Assembly: GCA_031362245.1 (NCBI GenBank)
Contig: JANLSD010000410.1
Location: 1-18,570, forward strand
DNA: 18,570 bases
Reading direction: 5' to 3'
Source of the DNA: JAAURS01 sp031362245
GTDB taxonomy: Bacteria; Cyanobacteriota; Cyanobacteriia; Thermosynechococcales; Thermosynechococcaceae
The notes below the pieces were generated by a model. It saw only the letters and a program-made list of their open reading frames with translations, was not told where the DNA came from and did not search any database. The translations under genes were made by a program, and so were the position numbers. The stretch's first letter is position 1; the number at the start of each line of letters is the position of its first letter. Shown here piece after piece: positions 13,301 to 18,570 of the stretch.

Positions 13301-14414
13301 TGCCCGCGAACGGCGCACGGACTTGACGGGCCATTTCAGCAGTAAACACACCACCCGTGTGGAACGTCCGCATGGTGAGCTGGGTTCCAGGCTCCCCGAT
13401 GGACTGGGCGGCGATAATCCCCACCGCTTCGCCAATGTCTACGAGGTAGGCATGGGCCAAACTCCAGCCGTAGCAGTGTTGGCAGACAGAGCGGGCGGCT
13501 TCGCAGGTGAGGGGCGATCGCACCGTCACTTCTTCAACCCCTGCATCACAGATCTTGTTCGCCAAAACCTCAGAGATGGGCTGGTTTTTGGGCAGAAGCA
13601 CTTCGCTCGTTTCTGGATGAAGCGCGTCATAGAGCAACACTCGACCCAACAGACGATCTTTGAGCTTAATCAGCACCTTATCGCCATCCATCATGCTGCG
13701 CACTTTCACCCCACGTTGGGTGCCGCAATCATTTTCCCGAATGATCACATCCTGGGACACATCCACCAAACGACGGGTCAGATAGCCCGAGTCCGCTGTT
13801 CGGAGTGCCGTATCCACCAAGCCTTTTCGCGCACCGTAGGACGAAATGATGTACTCCGTAACGGTCAGTCCTTCACGGAAATTGGTCTTAATGGGTAAGT
13901 CAATAATTTCCCCTTGAGGATTCGCCATCAAGCCCCGCATCCCCACCAACTGACGCACCTGGGACAAATTCCCCCGCGCACCAGAGAAGGCCATCATGTA
14001 AACCGAGTTCAGCGGATCGTTGGAACGGAAATTTTTCACCACCTCGTCTTTTAGCTCTTCACTGGCACCGTTCCAGGTGTCAATCACCTTCTGGAACCGT
14101 TCCACCTCAGTGATTTCACCGCGAGTATAGCGATCTTCCGTAACCCGTATTTCTTCTTCTGCAATTTCTAGCAGCGCCTTTTTTCCGGGTGGAACCTGAA
14201 GATCCTCAATACTGATCGAGACCCCAGCCTTCGTTGCATAACGAAAACCCATGTCCTTAAGGTTGTCTGCCATTTCAGCACTACGAGCCGTCCCGTAGTG
14301 AGTAAAAGACCAGCCCATCAGCGCCTTGAGTTCGCCTTTATTCACAACTCGGTTTGTAAAAACAGGCAGTTCGCGCTGCTTGCTCTTGTCGTGAGTCATA
14401 TCACCTTTCGTCAT
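10392..14414 (-). CDS. rpoC2: DNA-directed RNA polymerase subunit beta' C-terminal part (RpoC2)
   Basis: The 1340-aa protein corresponds to the C-terminal two thirds of bacterial beta', separate in cyanobacteria. The N-terminal part contains FTNRVVNKGELK, the bridge helix (GARKGLVDTALRTADSGYLT, about 194-213), zinc-site cysteines C230, C304, C311 and C314 (the last two in CQHC), and the trigger-loop region GEPGTQLTMRTFHTGG (340-355). The long middle (about 360-1000) is the repetitive sandwich-barrel hybrid-motif insertion typical of cyanobacterial polymerase. The conserved end returns with LPRIEELLEARKPKE and ENVIIGRLIPAGTG, followed by an acidic tail. Two ATGs five codons apart each have a plausible ribosome binding site (GGAAGG before 14414, AAAGGTG before 14399). 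It lies 28 bases after rpoC1 and so shares its transcript. Confidence 0.98.
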   Translation of the reverse strand: MTKGDMTHDKSKQRELPVFTNRVVNKGELKALMGWSFTHYGTARSAEMADNLKDMGFRYATKAGVSISIEDLQVPPGKKALLEIAEEEIRVTEDRYTRGEITEVERFQKVIDTWNGASEELKDEVVKNFRSNDPLNSVYMMAFSGARGNLSQVRQLVGMRGLMANPQGEIIDLPIKTNFREGLTVTEYIISSYGARKGLVDTALRTADSGYLTRRLVDVSQDVIIRENDCGTQRGVKVRSMMDGDKVLIKLKDRLLGRVLLYDALHPETSEVLLPKNQPISEVLANKICDAGVEEVTVRSPLTCEAARSVCQHCYGWSLAHAYLVDIGEAVGIIAAQSIGEPGTQLTMRTFHTGGVFTAEMARQVRAPFAGKVKYPKNVRMRPFRTRHGEDAYTAETNTQLTLEGGGKKEMFEITQGSTLLFADGQQVKQGQQLGEVVNNSRNVRKSTEKVTKDVASHIAGEVQFSNLVPEEKRDRQGNTTRIAPRGGLIWILSGEVYNLPPSAEPTVANGDRIEPNAVLAETKLMTEHGGVVRLPEFIVDGKGSREVEIITASVMLDTAKVHMESHQGRDQYIIEAQNNQQFLLKAAPGTKVLNGQVVAELVDDSYRTSSGGIIKYSGVDVAKRGKAKQGYEVIQGGTLLWIPEEAHEVNKDISLLMVEDGQYVEAGTEVVKDIFCQSSGVVEVTQKNDILREIVIKPGDLHLVDDPEAVLAKNETLGNPGEEVIPGLTLTELRYLECVETPEGYALLLRPVIEYTVPDQPSVPSQESINEAGRSIQLRAVQRLPYKDGERVKAIEGLDLLRTQLVLEIDTDAPQIAADIEVIPDEKDTNVSRLQLVILESLVLRRDISADQTQGSTHTRLLVEDGQQIDPGAVVARTEIKAKQGGVIRGIRKDGETIRRLLVMTEEDLTTIDLQDAEATASVGDLLRAGDELAPGILAPESSQVASIEGQTLTLRIARPYLVSPGAVLQIDDGDLVQRGDNLALLVFERAKTGDIIQGLPRIEELLEARKPKEMCTLAHRPGTVQLQYSDDDSVDIKVVEHDGTVTDYPIGPGQNPMASDAQRVEAGEPLTDGPINPHDILEIYFRLHRESNGLYEAALISLQKVQAFLVNEVQSVYQSQGIDIADKHIEVVVRQMTSKVRIDDGGDTTLLPGELIDLYQAEQVNEAMSITGGAPAEYTPVLLGITKASLNTDSFISAASFQETTRVLTEAAIEGKSDWLRGLKENVIIGRLIPAGTGFNTYEESPGGLTDLESAYENGGYRDDDDVIDDQTARTYGLEHAFDDSLTIIDADDELLGGDAAAKRSGGRGPYGAEPVVDDYALIDDSVAEQFDPEGDDF

Positions 14415-14442
14415 ATCTGCCTTCCGCTTCTGCTGTTGTTAA

Positions 14443-16314
14443 TTAGCTTTCCAAAGAATCCTGAATGGTCTTGTTGTAGATCACACGGCCCGCAGTGGTG
14501 CGAATATATTGTGAAATCAAGTTCCCGTCTGCATCTTTGCGAATCCGTTTAGAAGGATAGGTTTCGACCACACTTCCGTCGGCGGCAGTTTCCACTTGGG
14601 CTGAAGCATCGCCATCGGTGTCATCAACCTCACCGTCAAAACGCACCCAGACATAGGCGTGAAGCGCAACTGAATGCTGTTCGTAAGCCAGAATCACATC
14701 ATCCATGTCGGAGAAATAAGCACCAGCTCCCGTCTGCACTTTAAGGTTTTCGGCGGTCAGATAGTAGCAGCCCAAGACCATATCTTGGCTGGGTGTCACA
14801 ATCGGGCGACCCGTTGCAGGCGACAGAATGTTATTGGAAGCCAGCATCAGCAAGCGTGCTTCTGCCTGGGCCTCAATCGAAAGCGGAACGTGAACCGCCA
14901 TCTGGTCACCGTCAAAGTCAGCGTTAAACGCTGGGCATACCAAGGGATGAAGCTGAATGGCTCGGCCTTCTACCAATAGTGGCTCAAAGGCTTGAATCCC
15001 CAGACGGTGAAGGGTCGGTGCTCGGTTGAGCATCACAGGGTGGCCCTTGATCACCTCTTCTAAAACATCCCAAATCAATGGATCATTGCGTTGGATCAGA
15101 CGTTTTGCGGCCTTGATGTTGTTGACCAATCCCTGACGAATCAGGCGATGGATCACAAAGGGTTGAAACAGCTCGATCGCCATTTCTCTCGGCAAGCCAC
15201 ACTGGTGAATCTTCAGCTTTGGCCCCACCACTATCACAGAACGACCGGAGTAGTCCACCCGTTTCCCGAGCAAGTTTTGGCGGAACCGTCCCTGCTTCCC
15301 TTCAATGATGTCAGACAGCGACTTGAGGGGGCGATTGTTGGCACCCACCACCGTTCGGCCTCGACGACCGTTATCGATCAGGGCATCCACTGCCTCTTGG
15401 AGCATCCGTTTTTCGTTACGGACAATAATTTCCGGCGCAAGAATTTCTTGAAGTCTTGCCAGCCGGTTGTTCCGGTTAATCACACGGCGGTAGAGATCGT
15501 TCAGATCCGAGGTCGCAAAGCGGCCCCCATCCAACTGCACCATCGGACGCAAATCTGGGGGAATCACAGGGATATAGGAAAGCACCATCCAGTCTGGATT
15601 GGAACCCGTCCCTACAAAGTTATCCACCACCCGCAGCCGTTTGATCAGCTTGGCGCGTTTCTGGCCCTTAGAGGTTGCAATTTCCTCCCGCAGCGTTTCC
15701 GCTTCAGTCTCCAGCTTTAAATCCTGAAGCAGCCGCTGGACAGCCTCGGCTCCAATGCCCACTTCAATGCCGCTGAGCTGAGAATCTTCGCTGTAGATCT
15801 GATCCTCAATCTCCATCCACTGATCTTCGCTGAGGAGCTGCTTGTAGACCAAGTTATCGGCATTGCCCGCATCCAAAACCACATAGGCATTGAAATACAC
15901 AATCTGCTCAACATCCCGCAGAGGCATGTCGAGCAACGTAGCCATATAGCTCGGGATGCCCTTGAGGTACCACACATGGGTCACAGGCGCAGCCAGCTTG
16001 ATATAGCCCATGCGATGCCGACGAACACGGGATTCGGTTACTTCAACGCCGCACCGTTCGCAAACAATGCCGCGATGGCGCACTCGCTTGTACTTCCCAC
16101 AGTGGCATTCCCAGTCCTTAGCAGGGCCAAAAATGCGCTCACAAAATAGGCCATCCATCTCCGGCTTAAGGGTACGGTAGTTGATGGTTTCGGGCTTGGT
16201 GACTTCACCTACCACCTGACCATTCGGGAGTGTACGCTCTCCCCACTGACGAATCCGTTCTGGAGATGCCAGACCAATTTTGACGTAGTCGAATCGCTGT
16301 TCTAGCTTCGGCAT
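14443..16314 (-). CDS. rpoC1: DNA-directed RNA polymerase subunit gamma (RpoC1, beta' N-terminal part)
   Basis: The 623-aa protein is the N-terminal part of beta', split off in cyanobacteria and plastids. It shows the zinc-binding cysteines C70, C72, C85 and C88 (ECHCGKYK...CERC), the GKRVDYSGRSVIVVGP segment, RAPTLHRLGIQAFEP, and the absolutely conserved catalytic NADFDGDQMAVH (464-475), whose three Asp residues hold the active-site magnesium. The ATG is preceded by AAAGGAAA at a slightly long spacing. Gene order rpoB-rpoC1-rpoC2 is standard. The C-terminal 60 residues include an acidic insert (DDTDGDAS) before the conserved RTTAGRVIYN. Confidence 0.99.
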   Translation of the reverse strand: MPKLEQRFDYVKIGLASPERIRQWGERTLPNGQVVGEVTKPETINYRTLKPEMDGLFCERIFGPAKDWECHCGKYKRVRHRGIVCERCGVEVTESRVRRHRMGYIKLAAPVTHVWYLKGIPSYMATLLDMPLRDVEQIVYFNAYVVLDAGNADNLVYKQLLSEDQWMEIEDQIYSEDSQLSGIEVGIGAEAVQRLLQDLKLETEAETLREEIATSKGQKRAKLIKRLRVVDNFVGTGSNPDWMVLSYIPVIPPDLRPMVQLDGGRFATSDLNDLYRRVINRNNRLARLQEILAPEIIVRNEKRMLQEAVDALIDNGRRGRTVVGANNRPLKSLSDIIEGKQGRFRQNLLGKRVDYSGRSVIVVGPKLKIHQCGLPREMAIELFQPFVIHRLIRQGLVNNIKAAKRLIQRNDPLIWDVLEEVIKGHPVMLNRAPTLHRLGIQAFEPLLVEGRAIQLHPLVCPAFNADFDGDQMAVHVPLSIEAQAEARLLMLASNNILSPATGRPIVTPSQDMVLGCYYLTAENLKVQTGAGAYFSDMDDVILAYEQHSVALHAYVWVRFDGEVDDTDGDASAQVETAADGSVVETYPSKRIRKDADGNLISQYIRTTAGRVIYNKTIQDSLES

Positions 16315-16372
16315 CGCTTAGCGTTTCCTTTTGTATATCTCAAACTGAAGTGGTCATCAAAACTTGGGCAAT

Positions 16373-16417
16373 GGCTGATCGAAGGGCAGAATCTTTTGAT
16401 TCCCGCTTCAATCAGCC
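16373..16417 (-). other. Intercistronic hairpin between rpoB and rpoC1
   Basis: In the 124-bp gap, GGCTGAT/ATCAGCC (7 bp), GAAG/CTTC (4 bp) and GAATC/GATTC (5 bp, closed by a four-base loop) nest into one 45-nt stem-loop with a single G-U/C-A position and a small bulge. No T-run follows on the minus strand, so it is not a normal terminator. A role in RNA processing, partial attenuation or mRNA stability would fit; none is proven. Confidence 0.6.
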
Positions 16418-16438
16418 TTCACCTGAGGGACAGCCCTG

Positions 16439-18570
16439 CTATTCAGGTTCGTCTAAGTCCATCCGAGACAGAGACTCATAGGTCGGTCGCGAAGGGGTTC
16501 TCCGTTGACTTACGTCCGCCATCAGATCAACTTCCACATCACGACTACCCCCTTCGTCATCGACCTCAACCTTATGCACGGCAATGTCTAAGCACAAAGA
16601 TTGAAGCTCGCGCATCAGCACCTTAAAAGACTCAGGTGTACCAGGACGTGGAATCGCTTGACCCTTAACGATCGCATTCAATGCCTCATTCCGACCCTGC
16701 ATATCATCTGACTTCACCGTCAGAAGCTCTTGCAGAATATAGGCAGCACCGAATGCTTCCAGTGCCCACACTTCCATTTCTCCAAAGCGCTGACCACCCT
16801 GTTGGGCTTTACCACCCAGAGGCTGCTGCGTCACCAAGGAGTAAGGGCCAGTGGAACGGGCGTGAATCTTATCGTCAACCAAGTGAACCAGCTTCAGCAT
16901 GTAGGCTTTACCGATGGTCACAGGCTGGTCAAAGGCTTCTCCGGTTCGTCCATCAATCACCTTCAGCTTCCCTGGTTCGCCGGGATCAAAGATCCAGTGT
17001 TTACCGCGCTGCTCACTGGCTTCTTCCAGCTTGCCGTGGACAGTCAACCGAGAGGCTTCTTCACCGTGCATTTCATCGAAAGGTGTCAACTTAAAGCGTA
17101 AGCCCAGGTTTTCCCCAGCCCAGCCTAAAAGACATTCAAACACCTGACCCACGTTCATCCGTGACGGCACACCCAAAGGATTGAGCACCACATCAACGGG
17201 CGTTCCATCTTCTAGATAGGGCATGTCCTCAATGGGCAAAATCCGAGAAATAATCCCTTTATTCCCGTGACGACCCGCCATCTTGTCGCCCACTTGGATT
17301 TTGCGCTTCTGGGCCACGTAGACCCGCACCACCATATTGGCACCAGGGGGCAGTTCATCCCCCTGTTCACGAGTAAAGATCCGCACGTCTACGACGCGAC
17401 CTTTTTCTCCGTTGGGTACCCGCAGGGAGTTATCCCGCACGTCTCTGGCTTTTTCACCAAAGATGGCCCGCAAGAGCTTTTCTTCAGGGGGCTGGTCGGA
17501 TTCACCCTTAGGGGTAACTTTGCCCACTAAGATGTCGCCAGATTCAACCCAAGCACCTGTGCGAATGACGCCGTTCTCGTCGAGTTGACGGAGGGCATCT
17601 TCACCCACGTTGGGGATTTCCCGTGTGATTTCTTCAGGCCCTAGCTTGGTTTGACGGGCTTCAATTTCGTACTTTTCAATGTGAATCGAAGTATAAACTT
17701 CGTCCTTCACAAGGCGCTCACTAATGAGGATTGCGTCCTCGTAGTTGTAGCCTTCCCAGGGCATGTATGCCGCGAGAATGTTCTGGCCCAAGGCAAGTTC
17801 GCCGCCTTCGGTGGCAGATCCGTCGGCAATAATTTGACCCGACCGGACGCGATCGCCCACAAACACAATGGGTCTTTGGTTCAGGCAGGTATCTTGGTTA
17901 GACCGCTGATATTTCTGGACGGGATAAGTAATTTCTTCTCCCTCATCATCTCGCACGCGAATCTTATCGGCAGCAACATAGGTCACTTCACCGTCGCTGC
18001 GGCTGATGATCACCATCCCAGAATCCCGTGCTGCTTGGCCTTCGAGACCAGTGCCCACGAGTGGACGCTCGGGACGCAGGAGGGGCACAGCTTGGCGCTG
18101 CATGTTAGAACCCATCAGCGCTCGGTTGGCGTCGTCATGCTCCAAGAACGGAATCAAGGACGTTGCAACGGAGATAATCTGCACCGGAGACACCGCCACA
18201 AAGTCCACCTCCGTAGGAGACGTAGTGGTGAAATCTTGGCGATAGCGCACAGGCACTACTTCCCCTAAGATGTAGCCGTTTTCGTCCATGGGGATATCCC
18301 CTGGAGCCACGCGCTTATCGTCTTCTTCGTCAGCGGTCATGTAGAGGGGCGCAAACTCCTTGAGCACACGACCATTTTCTACAGGGTATGAAGGCGTTTC
18401 AATAAAGCCGTAGGAGTTCACCCGTGCGTGGGTTGCCAAGGAACCAATCAGACCTGCATTCGGGCCTTCTGGTGTTTCAATGGGACAAATCCGTCCGTAG
18501 TGGCTGGGGTGAATATCCCGCACTGCAAAACCAGCACGTTCCCGTGTTAGACCGCCTGGTCCAAGAGCAC
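16439..18570 (-). CDS. rpoB: DNA-directed RNA polymerase subunit beta, C-terminal part (partial at window edge)
   Basis: The frame is open to the right edge; the visible part is 709 residues of a protein normally about 1,100. It begins ALGPGGLTRERAGFAVRDIH and runs into HPSHYGRICPIETPEGPNAG, the rifampicin-region end, so the apparent GTG start at 18523 is an internal Val codon. Other beta-subunit landmarks follow: EGYNYEDAILISERLVKDE, KVTPKGESDQPPEEKLLRAI, KMAGRHGNKGIISRILPIED (active-site lysine/histidine region), LGVPSRMNVGQVFE, and the C-terminal PGTPESFKVLMRELQSL. It ends SRMDLDEPE. Together with RpoC1 and RpoC2 it forms the catalytic cleft of RNA polymerase. Confidence 0.99.
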   Translation of the reverse strand, partial: ALGPGGLTRERAGFAVRDIHPSHYGRICPIETPEGPNAGLIGSLATHARVNSYGFIETPSYPVENGRVLKEFAPLYMTADEEDDKRVAPGDIPMDENGYILGEVVPVRYRQDFTTTSPTEVDFVAVSPVQIISVATSLIPFLEHDDANRALMGSNMQRQAVPLLRPERPLVGTGLEGQAARDSGMVIISRSDGEVTYVAADKIRVRDDEGEEITYPVQKYQRSNQDTCLNQRPIVFVGDRVRSGQIIADGSATEGGELALGQNILAAYMPWEGYNYEDAILISERLVKDEVYTSIHIEKYEIEARQTKLGPEEITREIPNVGEDALRQLDENGVIRTGAWVESGDILVGKVTPKGESDQPPEEKLLRAIFGEKARDVRDNSLRVPNGEKGRVVDVRIFTREQGDELPPGANMVVRVYVAQKRKIQVGDKMAGRHGNKGIISRILPIEDMPYLEDGTPVDVVLNPLGVPSRMNVGQVFECLLGWAGENLGLRFKLTPFDEMHGEEASRLTVHGKLEEASEQRGKHWIFDPGEPGKLKVIDGRTGEAFDQPVTIGKAYMLKLVHLVDDKIHARSTGPYSLVTQQPLGGKAQQGGQRFGEMEVWALEAFGAAYILQELLTVKSDDMQGRNEALNAIVKGQAIPRPGTPESFKVLMRELQSLCLDIAVHKVEVDDEGGSRDVEVDLMADVSQRRTPSRPTYESLSRMDLDEPE

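Noticed and set aside
12828..13898. Long plus-strand open frame of 356 codons opposite rpoC2
   Set aside because: It is the antisense shadow of the conserved rpoC2 coding sequence; its translation has no recognisable domain and no ribosome binding site. Other plus-strand frames opposite rpoC1 and rpoB are rejected for the same reason.

Overview
The window comes from a cyanobacterium. The largest RNA polymerase subunit is split into separate rpoC1 and rpoC2 genes, which is diagnostic for cyanobacteria and plastids. The palindrome GCGATCGC (HIP1), a cyanobacterial genome signature, is frequent outside one central stretch. I cannot name a genus; in-frame SPPELG-type repeats and a GC-rich intergenic repeat suggest a filamentous or Leptolyngbya/Oscillatoria-like genome, but that is inference.

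Layout, left to right. (1) 1-1794, plus strand: the last codons of an unidentified gene overlap by ATGA the start of a 565-aa TPR protein. The end of the upstream gene looks like the winged-helix end of a STAND/NB-ARC ATPase, so this may be a split STAND-TPR protein. (2) 1968-2452, minus strand: an antitoxin/RelE-ParE toxin pair. (3) 2556-2745: a 5' fragment of clpB, including part of its leader, ending in a stop after 52 codons. (4) 2743-6312: a low-GC accessory island without a single HIP1 site. It holds two remnant copies of a 'gene X - small coiled-coil protein' module, an endonuclease/exonuclease/phosphatase (EEP) protein with a downstream partner, an orphan addiction-module antitoxin and a complete HigB/HigA module. 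(5) 6344-9040: intact clpB, whose first 156 coding bases and 31-base leader are the second copy of the repeat in (3). (6) 9310-10032: a secreted fasciclin-domain protein. (7) 10041-10360: a MITE-like nested inverted repeat and a bidirectional terminator. (8) 10392-18570, minus strand: rpoB (3' part), rpoC1 and rpoC2, the core RNA polymerase operon, converging on the fasciclin gene.

How it works together: clpB (disaggregase) and rpoB-rpoC1-rpoC2 are conserved housekeeping genes. The island between the two clpB 5' ends is the accessory part. A 187-bp direct repeat (174/187 identical by my hand alignment, no gaps) borders it. Nine of the 11 coding differences between the copies are synonymous, so the copies mostly diverged while both were functional clpB alleles. 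That fits arrival of the island together with a foreign clpB 5' end better than a recent local duplication. No integrase or transposase is visible. The most interesting unexplained items are this clpB-bordered island, its EEP-nuclease/partner operon and the duplicated small-protein module.
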